NCBI GenBank assembly: GCA_026708115.1
Contig: JAPOVL010000053.1
Location: 1-63,179, forward strand
Source of the DNA: Chloroflexota bacterium
Lineage (GTDB): Bacteria > Chloroflexota > Anaerolineae > Aggregatilineales > Phototrophicaceae
Length of the DNA stretch: 63,179 bases
Direction: 5' to 3'
Under the pieces are notes generated by a model, which had not been told where the DNA came from, did no database searches, and saw only the letters and a list, made by a program, of their open reading frames with translations. This document shows positions 25,042 through 32,811 of this stretch, piece after piece (position 1 is the stretch's first letter; the number at the start of each line of letters is the position of its first letter). Position numbers and translations under genes: made by a program.

Positions 25042-25473
25042 TTACATCGAATCGCGCGTTTGCAGAAAAAATGCTTTCTTGAGGTTGGGCAAGGTGAAGT
25101 CGAAGCCGCAGGAGCGGAAGAAATCTTCGGCGACGCTGATCGCCATGATCTCGTAAATGCCCTCCCGCTCCGCCAGCGCGACACAAGCCTCGACCAGCTT
25201 CTTGCCGATGCCCAGCCCCTGCGCCGCCGGATCAACCGCCAGACTACGGATCTCGCATAGTTTCTTGTTATAAATCTCCAGCGCAGCGCAGCCCACGATT
25301 CTGCCGTCGAGCCGTGCGATGAACGAGGTCTCCAGCAGGTCTTCCAGTTCGTCAAATGTGCGCGGCAAGAGGTCGCCGCTCTGCACAAAGGGCACGATAA
25401 AATCGGACAACTCGACCAGATCTTCGGTCACAGCCTTGCGGATGCGAATCTCGGTTTTGGCATCGTCTAACAT
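25042..25473 (-). CDS. GNAT N-acetyltransferase (ArgA-like domain)
   Basis: A 143-residue single GNAT domain. The acetyl-CoA loop is in RSLAVDPAAQGLGIGKKLVEA (about 75-95, the Q/RxxGxG/A motif as QGLGIG). GCAALEIYNKKLCEIRSLAV and the closing EDFFRSCGFDF are close to the acetyltransferase part of bacterial N-acetylglutamate synthases. It may therefore acetylate glutamate in arginine synthesis, but stand-alone GNATs have many substrates and no arginine gene is adjacent. It sits directly upstream of trmD in the same direction. Confidence 0.75.
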   Translation of the reverse strand: MLDDAKTEIRIRKAVTEDLVELSDFIVPFVQSGDLLPRTFDELEDLLETSFIARLDGRIVGCAALEIYNKKLCEIRSLAVDPAAQGLGIGKKLVEACVALAEREGIYEIMAISVAEDFFRSCGFDFTLPNLKKAFFLQTRDSM

Positions 25474-25607
25474 GAATACTCCTGCTTACGCAGCCCCATA
25501 CCCAGTGTATCAGCATCGCCGCGCTCCGCAAAGGTCTTTGGATAAGGCGTCAACTCTTGTTAGAGTTATGTGCAGGCTGTTCCTGCAATAGTCATTTGAG
25601 TCAGCCA

Positions 25608-26141
25608 ATGCCAAGAATCACTGTCGCCTCGAAGAATCCGGTCAAGCTGAATGCGGCGCGCCTCGCCTTCGCACGCATGTTCTCGCGTGATGACTATGAT
25701 GTAGTAGGCGTCCCCGTGCCTTCGGGGGTGGCCGACCAGCCCATGTCGCGCGGGGAGACCATGGCCGGCGCCCTGGCGCGCGCCCAGAATGCGCGCGCCG
25801 CCCGCCAGGAAAGCGACTTCTGGGTGGGTATCGAAGGCGGCATTGAAGACAGTCCGCTGGGCATGACCTGTTTCGCCTGGGTCGTCGTGCTGGACCGCAG
25901 CGGTCGCATCGGGCGCGGACAGACAGCCGTATTCTATTTGCCAGAAGAAGTCGCTCGCTTGGTGCGCGGTGGTATGGAGTTAGGCCATGCCGATGACGCG
26001 GTTTTCAAGCGCGACAATTCCAAGCAAGCCAACGGCGCCATCGGCTTGCTCACCGACGATGTGATCGACCGCGAAGCTTATTACACACACGCGCTGATCA
26101 TGGCGTTGGTGCCCTTCAAGAATCCCGAATTGAGCTGGTAA
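25608..26141 (+). CDS. yjjX: Inosine/xanthosine triphosphatase (DUF84, YjjX-like)
   Basis: A 177-residue house-cleaning nucleotide phosphatase that hydrolyses ITP and XTP. It begins MPRITVASKNPVKLNAARLAF, the family start, and has the SGVADQPMSRGETMAGALARA and FWVGIEGGIED blocks that form the nucleotide and metal site, with DDVIDREAYYTHALIMALVPF at the end. ATG 25608 was chosen over the longer frame for this reason. It precedes fetB by 18 bases and should be co-transcribed with it. Divergent from the GNAT-trmD pair. Confidence 0.9.
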   Translation: MPRITVASKNPVKLNAARLAFARMFSRDDYDVVGVPVPSGVADQPMSRGETMAGALARAQNARAARQESDFWVGIEGGIEDSPLGMTCFAWVVVLDRSGRIGRGQTAVFYLPEEVARLVRGGMELGHADDAVFKRDNSKQANGAIGLLTDDVIDREAYYTHALIMALVPFKNPELSW

Positions 26142-26159
26142 AGCCGAAGGAGGCTCCCC

Positions 26160-26933
26160 ATGCCCGACATATTCGCCGGCATGCAAGGCATCGAGCGCGT
26201 CTTGATGTCAATTGCCTTTATTTTCATCGCCGCCGCCGTCTCGCGCTGGCAAGATTCCGACCTGGAAAAGGATCTCTTCATCGCCACCTTCCGCAGCTTC
26301 GTCCAGTTGATCGCCATCGGCTACGTGCTGGAACTGGTCTTCGAGCTGCATGATCCGGTTTTCACGGTCGCCATTCTGCTGGTGATGACCGTCATCGCCG
26401 GGCGGACCACCGCCAAGCGCGCCCACAAGACGCCGCAGGCGCAGCTGATCTCGCTGCTCTCGATCGGATTCGGCACAGCCATGACGCTGGCGCTGCTGGT
26501 GGCACTGGGCGTGTTCGACTTCGTGCCCAAGGACATCATCCCCATCGGCGGCATGATCCTGGGCACGTCGATGACCACCGCCACCCTGGTCATCACGCGG
26601 CTGAGCAGCGACTTTCACGACCAGCGCGGCTTGATCGAGAGCAAGCTGGCGCTGGGCGCGACGAGCCGCCAAGCCTCGCTGAGTCAATTCCAGCGGACCA
26701 TCAAGAGCGCGCTGACGCCCATCATCGATACGACCAAGACTGTGGGCCTGATCAAGCTGCCCGGCGCCATGACCGGCATGATCCTGGCCGGCGCGTCGCC
26801 GCTGGAAGCGGTGCAGTTACAGATCATCGTGATGTACATGCTGGTGGGCGCGGCGACATTTACCGGCTTGGTCGCGGCCTGGTTGACCTACCGGCAGTAT
26901 TTCACGCCGGTGCATCAGTTGGTGTTTGAGTGA
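26160..26933 (+). CDS. fetB: FetB-like (UPF0014) ABC transporter permease
   Basis: A 257-residue integral membrane protein with about seven helices. The UPF0014/FetB signature GTSMTTATLVITRLSSDF, the ESKLALGATSRQAS loop (the coupling region for the ATPase) and VGLIKLPGAMTGMILAGASP are present. FetA-FetB exports excess iron in E. coli. AAGGAGG (26147-26153), 6 bases from the ATG, is a strong ribosome site. Its probable ATPase partner is at 23534, on the same strand but about 1.9 kb upstream, which is unusual because fetAB is normally one operon. Confidence 0.9.
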   Translation: MPDIFAGMQGIERVLMSIAFIFIAAAVSRWQDSDLEKDLFIATFRSFVQLIAIGYVLELVFELHDPVFTVAILLVMTVIAGRTTAKRAHKTPQAQLISLLSIGFGTAMTLALLVALGVFDFVPKDIIPIGGMILGTSMTTATLVITRLSSDFHDQRGLIESKLALGATSRQASLSQFQRTIKSALTPIIDTTKTVGLIKLPGAMTGMILAGASPLEAVQLQIIVMYMLVGAATFTGLVAAWLTYRQYFTPVHQLVFE

Positions 26934-26975
26934 AGGCAGAAAATCGTGAAATTCTGATTCCGTCCCTTGCCGCCG

Positions 26976-27323
26976 TTATAGGCGCTGCAAGAATTCTAGT
27001 CGGTTAATCAATTCAGTTGACCGATATACCGCATGCATAAGTCCAAGGAACTCTACCCAATCGCCAATATGATGCACATCCTGTTGGCCAATAACAATGC
27101 CGCGGTGTTCGATTCCTTGACTTGCAAGCTCAATGAAATCCGGATCATTCGAACACATCACACGATCCATCTCGATCGCTCTGGCTAGTTGCTGCCGATC
27201 GCTCTCGCCAAAGGCAAGCAAATCGCGCACTGTAATCGTGTCGATCCCGCGTCTCTGAAGTTGTTCAGCTATTGCTACAGGTAAGTGTTCATCCAGATAG
27301 AAGCGAAGCTTGCCGGCTGCCAA
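26976..27323 (-). CDS. DUF5615 PIN-like toxin
   Basis: A 115-residue protein of the DUF5615/Mut7-C-like PIN group. The N-terminal RFYLDEHLPVAIAEQLQRRG and the SNDPDFIEL block supply the acidic residues (Asp11, Glu12, Asp60, Asp62) of the likely RNase site. The frame starts with TTG at 27323 and overlaps the 3' end of the DUF433 gene by 35 bases, which is compatible with translational coupling. In known modules the DUF433 protein is the antitoxin and DUF5615 the toxin. Targets are not visible. Confidence 0.8.
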   Translation of the reverse strand: MAAGKLRFYLDEHLPVAIAEQLQRRGIDTITVRDLLAFGESDRQQLARAIEMDRVMCSNDPDFIELASQGIEHRGIVIGQQDVHHIGDWVEFLGLMHAVYRSTELINRLEFLQRL

Positions 27324-27594
27324 CGTGTTTATCCCTCAGCTCGCGCGCCTTCTCGATCTGGTCGCGGATGTCGGAATCGATTTCGTCCTTGTGCAGATAG
27401 TAATACGCCAGCGCCGCATACACTTGCGCCAACGTGACACCGTAGCTCACTGCCATGGCATCAGGCGTCTGCCCGTGGAAAACTTGCGCCATCACGATGT
27501 CCGATACTTTCAACCCAGTGCCCATGATGCAGGGTCTGCCGCCACGAACCTCGGGATTGCGGGTGATGAGGTTAATACTTTCAACGGTTTCCAT
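27289..27594 (-). CDS. DUF433 antitoxin
   Basis: A 101-residue protein. ITRNPEVRGGRPCIMGTGLKVSDIV is the DUF433 signature, followed by a helix-turn-helix-like segment (TPDAMAVSYGVTLAQVYAALAYYYLH) that probably binds DNA. It pairs with the overlapping DUF5615 gene as a type II toxin-antitoxin unit. ATG 27594 was chosen because a TATAAT on the same strand (27626-27631) overlaps the more upstream ATG at 27627, so the transcript should begin after it. Autorepression by the antitoxin is the usual pattern. Confidence 0.82.
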   Translation of the reverse strand: METVESINLITRNPEVRGGRPCIMGTGLKVSDIVMAQVFHGQTPDAMAVSYGVTLAQVYAALAYYYLHKDEIDSDIRDQIEKARELRDKHVGSRQASLLSG

Positions 27595-27625
27595 GAGGGT
27601 TTGCCTTTTCTGATGCGGTGATGAC

Positions 27626-27631
27626 ATTATA
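27626..27631 (-). promoter_or_regulatory. -10 box of the DUF433/DUF5615 operon
   Basis: A perfect TATAAT on the minus strand about 32 bases before ATG 27594. The -35 region is weak (TGTACC at a 17-base spacing), as is common for an autoregulated promoter. Confidence 0.45.
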
Positions 27632-27700
27632 CCTTCGTATTCCAGAGCGGTACAGGTTTCAGGCGAAAAGGGTGCAACTCAATGTTTTGGGACGGTGGGA

Positions 27701-27745
27701 CAGGGCAATCGCAGCAAAGTCAATAAATGTCGAACATCACATGAA
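27701..27745 (+). repeat. Second dispersed repeat, copy 2
   Basis: CAGGGCAATCGCAGCAAAGT and the following 25 bases match 9254-9298 at about 36 of 45 positions. It lies in non-coding DNA like copy 1. Confidence 0.5.
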
Positions 27746-27936
27746 TCCGGCAAAATGAAGGGGCTGCTGGCGGTCAGTGTCTACGCGACCCGCTGAGCCG
27801 TCCGTTTTCAGCATCTTTCTATCTGCGGGCGTTTCAACGAAACGCCCCTAGACCGCCTCTCCATTGGCAGGCAAGTGGTTAGATCTCGGTGACCTCGGTG
27901 CTTAGAATCCCCTCGCTGGTGAAACCATCGCCCCCG

Positions 27937-27945
27937 TGCTAAAAT
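27937..27945 (+). promoter_or_regulatory. Extended -10 of the ycaQ-like gene, suggesting a leaderless mRNA
   Basis: TGC TAAAAT at 27937-27945 is only 7 bases before ATG 27953. If used, the transcript would start at or next to the start codon. No Shine-Dalgarno site is present, consistent with leaderless translation. Confidence 0.4.
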
Positions 27946-27952
27946 CCCAGCC

Positions 27953-29176
27953 ATGATCGCGCCCATCCCAGTCACCCGAGACGCCGTCAAAGTCCTTGCC
28001 GTCTACAAACAGGGCTTGCACCAGCGCCCGCCCGACGCCTCCCAAGCACAGCTCAAGCGCATCATAGAGCGCATCGGCTTGCTGCAGCTTGATTCCATCA
28101 GCGTGGTCGCGCGCAGTCACTACCTCGTCATGCTGGCCCGCGCCGGGCTTTACAATCCCGCCGATCTCGACGCCCTGCTCGATGAAGGCTTCCTGTTTGA
28201 AAGCTGGGCGCACGCCATTTGCCAGATCCCCATGGCGGACTATCCCTGGTTCCACGCCTTCATCCAGTTGCGCCAACTGAAAGAGACGCGCTGGCACCTG
28301 GACCAGCTCGGCGACGATATGCCAGAAATCGTCGCTCGCGTGCGCGAGGTCGTTCGCGAGCGCGGTCCCACCTCCTCCAAAGACCTGCAAAGCGAACGCC
28401 GCGGGCCCGGCGGCTGGTGGAACTGGAAACCGACCAAGGTGGCGCTGGAATACTTGTTTGACCTGGGCGAACTGATGGTCAGCCACCGCGTCAACTTCCA
28501 GCGTTATTACGATCTCACCGAGCGCGTCCTGGCCGGTCGGGGCGTGACGCTTGACAAGACCTTCGCCGATTATGAGCGCTGGGCGGTCGAACGGGGTCTG
28601 CGTCACCAGGGCATCGCTACCGCGAATCAGGTCGCCGATTATCACCGTCTGTACAAACGGGCGGCAGCAGACACGCTAAAAGATATGCAGGGCGCCGGCG
28701 AGGCGATTCCCGTCGCGGTCGAGGGCTGGAAGGACGCCGCCTATATCCACCGCGACGATTTGGACTTGCTGCATGAGATCCAGTCGGGGCAGCACGAGCC
28801 GCAAATGACGCTCTTCCTCTCGCCCTTTGACAACTTGTTCTGGGACCGAGACCGTGACCTAGCGCTCTGGGATTTCCACTATCGCATCGAGGTCTACACG
28901 CCCAAGTCCAAGCGCATTTACGGCTATTATGTCATGCCGATTTTGCACGGCTGCGAATTGGTCGGGCGCATTGATCCCAAGGTCGATCGTAAACGCAAGC
29001 GCCTGATCTTCAACGCCTTACACCTGGAAAAAGGCGCCAAACAGACGGCGGCGCTCAGCCAGGGCTTGATCAAAGCCATCGAGGAGTTCATGGCCTTCCA
29101 CGGCTGCGACAGCTTTGAACTGGTAAATTGCCGATACAAGCGGCTTTCGGGTCGTCTTCGCCGCTATTTCGCCTGA
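27953..29176 (+). CDS. YcaQ/AlkZ-like winged-helix DNA glycosylase
   Basis: A 407-residue HTH_42 family protein. The catalytic QxD motif is in LLQLDSISVVARSHYLVMLARAG (Gln44, Asp46), as in E. coli YcaQ (AlkX), which opens interstrand crosslinks and removes bulky N-alkyl purines. Three tandem winged-helix domains are expected; the later TLFLSPFDNLFWDRDR and YYVMPILHG blocks are family hallmarks. It is a stand-alone gene by spacing, with a possible leaderless transcript. The activity is inferred from the motif; AlkZ proteins from antibiotic producers protect against a specific toxin, but no such cluster is here. Confidence 0.9.
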   Translation: MIAPIPVTRDAVKVLAVYKQGLHQRPPDASQAQLKRIIERIGLLQLDSISVVARSHYLVMLARAGLYNPADLDALLDEGFLFESWAHAICQIPMADYPWFHAFIQLRQLKETRWHLDQLGDDMPEIVARVREVVRERGPTSSKDLQSERRGPGGWWNWKPTKVALEYLFDLGELMVSHRVNFQRYYDLTERVLAGRGVTLDKTFADYERWAVERGLRHQGIATANQVADYHRLYKRAAADTLKDMQGAGEAIPVAVEGWKDAAYIHRDDLDLLHEIQSGQHEPQMTLFLSPFDNLFWDRDRDLALWDFHYRIEVYTPKSKRIYGYYVMPILHGCELVGRIDPKVDRKRKRLIFNALHLEKGAKQTAALSQGLIKAIEEFMAFHGCDSFELVNCRYKRLSGRLRRYFA

Positions 29177-29188
29177 GCCAGCGCTACT

Positions 29189-29197
29189 TGTTATAAT
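29189..29197 (+). promoter_or_regulatory. Extended -10 promoter of the gene at 29281
   Basis: TGT TATAAT is a perfect extended -10 element about 85 bases before the start codon. No clear -35 is seen, which extended -10 promoters can do without. Confidence 0.5.
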
Positions 29198-29280
29198 GCC
29201 ATCGGATCTGTCCGTTGCCTGCTGTCGCTGAAAGCGGCCGTGCCAAGCCAAGCCTTAGCGCTCTCAAGCCGAGATGAGCT

Positions 29281-30159
29281 ATGCAAGCCAGCATTGAAGA
29301 TATCCTGGGACGTCCCGAGCGGTACGTCGAGCAAGTTGTCAATATCGACGGGATTCTTGTGGTTGCCGCTTTTAACCAGGCCGCCAACCGATTCGAGCAA
29401 GTTTGGATCGCGCAAGCCAAAACATCGAATCCGCTGGCGATTCAAGGGCAGCCCATCCAGAGCGATTCTACGCTCTGGCACGGTCTGTCGCGGTTAAGCG
29501 CACCGCAGCGGAGGGGCTATCAAAATTACCGGGTCCACGATCCTGTCCGCGCCTGGGTGAGAATCATCGACGCCGAAGAATCGCCTCGCCTGGAGATCAT
29601 CACGGCCGCTGTTTATCGCGGGGACTTCACGCTCTTCATCGGTGAAAGCGGGGTCCGCCTGGAGCAAGCCCTGGGCGCGAAAGCAACCGTCCTCTCGGTT
29701 TCAGATATCCGCAGGAACCAGGCAGATTATTTGAATCGCCTTTGCCATGTCTACGGCACTTTGACGCTCCGCACGGCGCCCGCGGCGCAGTATCTGGCGC
29801 CGGGCAAGATAGCCTATCTCACGGCATCCGCCGCCCAGCCGCCAGCAACCGTCCCAGCCGAATGGCTCGACGATATCGCCTATCCACAGAGCAACAGCGC
29901 TCCCGAAGCGGAGGAAGACCTGCGAGACGCGTTACATTTAGATCCTGTTTACGGCATCGCCCGGCGACTGGCGTCCTTCCCCGGCATCAACCAGACCGTC
30001 GTCAAGCCGGCCATCGTTGTTGGCAGTTTCGTGGAGACCGCGCAGGACACGCATTTTGGCGCCATGACCCGGCTGCGCAGTGTCTATCTACAGAATATTC
30101 GTCACAACCATGGGCAGAAGTCCTTTGAATCCGTCATCAAGCTCAAGAACTTCGTATGA
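29281..30159 (+). CDS. Hypothetical protein with possible OB-fold-like segments
   Basis: A 292-residue soluble protein, not recognised. Two segments have a similar look: DILGRPERYVEQVVNIDGIL (6-25) and NQADYLNRLCHVYGTLTLRT (about 145-164). Each is a short helix-like lead followed by a strand with a G-I/T-L turn, resembling the entry of OB-fold domains. Proteins of this type sometimes occur beside VWA proteins in Chloroflexota, and here its 3' end overlaps that of the convergent BatA-like gene by 17 bases (30143-30159). It has no membrane segment or signal. The OB-fold idea is weak inference. Confidence 0.55.
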   Translation: MQASIEDILGRPERYVEQVVNIDGILVVAAFNQAANRFEQVWIAQAKTSNPLAIQGQPIQSDSTLWHGLSRLSAPQRRGYQNYRVHDPVRAWVRIIDAEESPRLEIITAAVYRGDFTLFIGESGVRLEQALGAKATVLSVSDIRRNQADYLNRLCHVYGTLTLRTAPAAQYLAPGKIAYLTASAAQPPATVPAEWLDDIAYPQSNSAPEAEEDLRDALHLDPVYGIARRLASFPGINQTVVKPAIVVGSFVETAQDTHFGAMTRLRSVYLQNIRHNHGQKSFESVIKLKNFV

Positions 30160-32080
30160 AAGGCAATTGAAAGCGCGGGCTCGTCCTCGGTCGCAGCAGC
30201 GTCGGCGCCGTCGAGCGGCGATGATAAACCACCCATTCGATGAGCAGCAGCAACAGCGCTAACGCGGCGGCCACTATCCAGAACTCCCGCAAGCCCAGTT
30301 GATCATCCACATCAAGGCGAACCGCGCCGCCGCCCAATACCAAGTCGGCTTCTGCTACTGGCGCGATATCACTTTCTCCGGTGGCGAACAGATTGACCGC
30401 AAAGTGTTGCCGCTGCTTGACCTCGCCGGCAACCACGATCTCCAGCAGGTAAATCCCAAGTTGGTCCGTATCGCTGTACACCAGCGCATCGCCCCGTACC
30501 GGCAATACCTGTACGCTTCCGTCTGGCGCGGTCACGCGCACACTTTCGGCGAAGAGCGGCGGCTGGATCACCAGCGCGTCTCCCACGCTCAAACCATCGG
30601 GCAAGGACACGATCTCCGCCGGCGAAAACCAATCAAGCAGGTTGGCCATCAAAACGGGCCAGGCGATCAATAGCGGCAAGTTGGAGTCGCGCAGGTCGAA
30701 TGAAAAGATAGCGACCTGGCGCGTGTTGACCTGGCCAACCAACAGCAAATCGCTGTCCTCCGCTCGCATCAGCGATTCCGCCCAATCAGCCCGCAAGTCG
30801 CGAAATGACAGCAAGCTCATTTCGTCAAGGTCGACATAGGCGGTGATTGGGGATTCGACTGTGGACACCTCGATATGCCCGCCCGTATCCACGCTGGAAC
30901 CGACCGAAAAGAGCTCGGTGGTATTAGGCGGATTGACGATGAGCAAATCAGCGTCGGGCAGTTCGTTTGGCAGCCAACTGTCGAAAACGTAGAGATCAAA
31001 GCGTTCGCCTGGCAAGCCGCGGTTACCGGGATTGCCGCGAAAGGTCTGGACACCGGGCAGGCTGCGCAGGGCTTGCTCCAGGAACAGGTTGCCGCTGCCC
31101 GAGACGTAATAGACGCGCCGGGTATTAACTTCGCTATGCACGGTCCAGGCCTGGTTGTCCAAGTCCAAATAGTCCTCGACCTCGTTATCAAAGGTCAAGG
31201 TAGCGGAGAGCGTCTCAAAATCCTGATCGATTGGCTCGTCGAAGGGGATCGGCAACTGACTGCGCGCCGGGATGCTGCCGCTGCGGGATAGGCGCAGGAC
31301 ATCGTCGAGGCGAATCACCAGCGAGATATCGGCGGGCCCGTCTCCATAGTTGGTCACCTGGGCGAAGAGCTGCGGCGGCTGACCGGCCAAAGCGCGGGTC
31401 GCCAAAGCGGTAATGGCGACGTTTGACGCAGACTGGCCAACGGGCAGGTAGATGGGCTGTGGGATATTGGCAGGCAAGCTGCCGATCTCTCCGATGCCGC
31501 CGTCGGAGATCATAACAATGCTGAAGTTGTCCGCGCCCGCAGCCCCCGCCGCTGCTAGCGTCAATGCCGTATCCCAATCCGCGCTGCCCTGGCTTGGGGT
31601 CATGCTTTCGAGGGCCCGGCGCAATGTCAGTTTGTCGTCGGTGTAAGAGGTCAGCGGTTCAGCGATATCCGCTACGCGGATCAAGGAAATGATATCTTGC
31701 GGATTCATGTTGTTGACGAGTTCCAGCGCTCGTTCAATCGCCGCCTCGAAGCGTGACTGACCCTCGATATCAGTTGCCGCCATACTGGCGGAGGCATCCA
31801 GCAACAAGGCGATCTTTCCCGCGCTGACCGTGGGCACTGTTATGAAGGGGCGCGCCAAAGCCAGCACCATCGCTAGCAAGATCAGCAACTGCAAGAAAAG
31901 CAGCAGATTCCGCCGCAAGCGCTGCCAGGGTGTATTGGCTTCGGTATCCTTTACCACCTGCTGCCAAAGATATGTGCTCGAAATCAACAGTTCCCGACGG
32001 CGCAGGCGCAGCATGTAAAGCAGGAGGATCGGTATCCCAAGGGCGAGACCGGCAAAGGCGACAGGCGCAAGGAAAGACAT
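30143..32080 (-). CDS. BatA-like N-terminal membrane VWA protein
   Basis: A 645-residue protein with the aerotolerance-regulator N-terminus: two membrane helices (about 3-25 and 57-80), the LISSTYLWQQV linker, then a VWA domain with an intact metal-ion site (Asp95, Ser97, Ser99 in DASASM and the later MISDGG). A long beta-rich region follows and a last membrane helix (about 600-620). This is the BatA/BatB-type arrangement also seen in many Chloroflexota and Planctomycetes. Partners such as a MoxR ATPase or DUF58 protein are not next to it. Its 3' end overlaps the convergent hypothetical gene by 17 bases. Confidence 0.85.
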   Translation of the reverse strand: MSFLAPVAFAGLALGIPILLLYMLRLRRRELLISSTYLWQQVVKDTEANTPWQRLRRNLLLFLQLLILLAMVLALARPFITVPTVSAGKIALLLDASASMAATDIEGQSRFEAAIERALELVNNMNPQDIISLIRVADIAEPLTSYTDDKLTLRRALESMTPSQGSADWDTALTLAAAGAAGADNFSIVMISDGGIGEIGSLPANIPQPIYLPVGQSASNVAITALATRALAGQPPQLFAQVTNYGDGPADISLVIRLDDVLRLSRSGSIPARSQLPIPFDEPIDQDFETLSATLTFDNEVEDYLDLDNQAWTVHSEVNTRRVYYVSGSGNLFLEQALRSLPGVQTFRGNPGNRGLPGERFDLYVFDSWLPNELPDADLLIVNPPNTTELFSVGSSVDTGGHIEVSTVESPITAYVDLDEMSLLSFRDLRADWAESLMRAEDSDLLLVGQVNTRQVAIFSFDLRDSNLPLLIAWPVLMANLLDWFSPAEIVSLPDGLSVGDALVIQPPLFAESVRVTAPDGSVQVLPVRGDALVYSDTDQLGIYLLEIVVAGEVKQRQHFAVNLFATGESDIAPVAEADLVLGGGAVRLDVDDQLGLREFWIVAAALALLLLLIEWVVYHRRSTAPTLLRPRTSPRFQLPFIRSS

Positions 32081-32170
32081 GGCGTCCTCGGCATAGGCGT
32101 GTACAAGGAACTTAGCTACACCAGTATATCATGCTAAAACATGAACCAGAACATGGGCGGGATTCTGCGA

Positions 32171-32190
32171 CAAGGCAATCGCTTCAAAGT
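32171..32190 (+). repeat. Second dispersed repeat, short partial copy
   Basis: CAAGGCAATCGCTTCAAAGT matches the first 20 bases of the copies at 9254 and 27701 at about 17 positions; similarity then fades. It lies in the gene-free gap 32081-32352. Confidence 0.3.
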
Positions 32191-32352
32191 GATGTTGCTA
32201 GAACGATGTGTAAGCAATCTGAGAATCAACCAAAGAAGACAGAGAGGTTATGCTTGGCGCGACCTATGCGACCTGTGGAGAAATATGATAAATCGAAAGG
32301 CTTGCACTGGATTCTGCCAGAAGTCAGCCGGACAAGGCCGCCCCCAGCAACA

Positions 32353-32811
32353 TCAGGGTTTGTTCCCGCTTTCCGGGAATTCGATCTGCGGCAGGTTGAG
32401 CAGGCGCTGGTTAAGATCTTCAAGGGCATGCCGTAGCGCGTTCGACTCGATCATGCCATCTTCGAGGAAGCGACTTACGCGGTATTGGTCATTCATATTA
32501 ATCGACTGCACGACCATCATCGAATAAGGATCGTTTAGGCGCATCAAGCGCGGGTATTCGTTCTTCAAGTTGTGGCGCAGCATCTGTAAGGACTGTTCAA
32601 GACTTGTCAATCGTCCATCCAGCTTGAGCTGCAAATCTTGACGCTGGCAGTGATCAAAGCCGTGCGCCTCCGCGGTATCAAGGACCAAGGACAAGTGAGA
32701 CTCTACCGCGTCCATCCAGGCTGCCAGCGGTCGATAAGGAGCCGGCACAAGGCTCTCGCCGCGCAGCGCTATTTGCAGCGCCCGAAAGAAGGTGCCTATG
32801 GCGCGCTTCAT
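32353..32811 (-). CDS. Hypothetical helical protein coupled to the FAD oxidoreductase
   Basis: A 152-residue protein, not recognised. It is predicted all-helical, with heptad-like segments at about 36-90 (HLSLVLDTAEAHGF, then LDGRLTSLEQSLQMLRHNLK) that could form a coiled coil or helical bundle. It starts within the last codons of the upstream oxidoreductase gene (ATGA overlap, 32808-32811), so the two are translated together. It may be an accessory protein of that enzyme. No motif suggests catalysis. Confidence 0.65.
   Translation of the reverse strand: MKRAIGTFFRALQIALRGESLVPAPYRPLAAWMDAVESHLSLVLDTAEAHGFDHCQRQDLQLKLDGRLTSLEQSLQMLRHNLKNEYPRLMRLNDPYSMMVVQSINMNDQYRVSRFLEDGMIESNALRHALEDLNQRLLNLPQIEFPESGNKP

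Larger units (their letters stand above)
27595..27952. other. Intergenic stretch between the toxin-antitoxin unit and ycaQ
   Basis: No gene is seen. It holds the antitoxin promoter, the second copy of repeat 2 (27701-27745), and a stable 9-bp hairpin GGGCGTTTC/GAAACGCCC with an AAC loop (27827-27847) that has no T-tract after it. Confidence 0.5.

Noticed and set aside
27827..27847. 9-bp hairpin as a terminator
   Set aside because: It lacks a T-tract on either strand, so it is left as an unexplained structure in the gap.
32131..32527. Overlapping small plus-strand frames (101 and 128 residues)
   Set aside because: Low-quality translations overlapping a supported minus-strand gene; no ribosome site.
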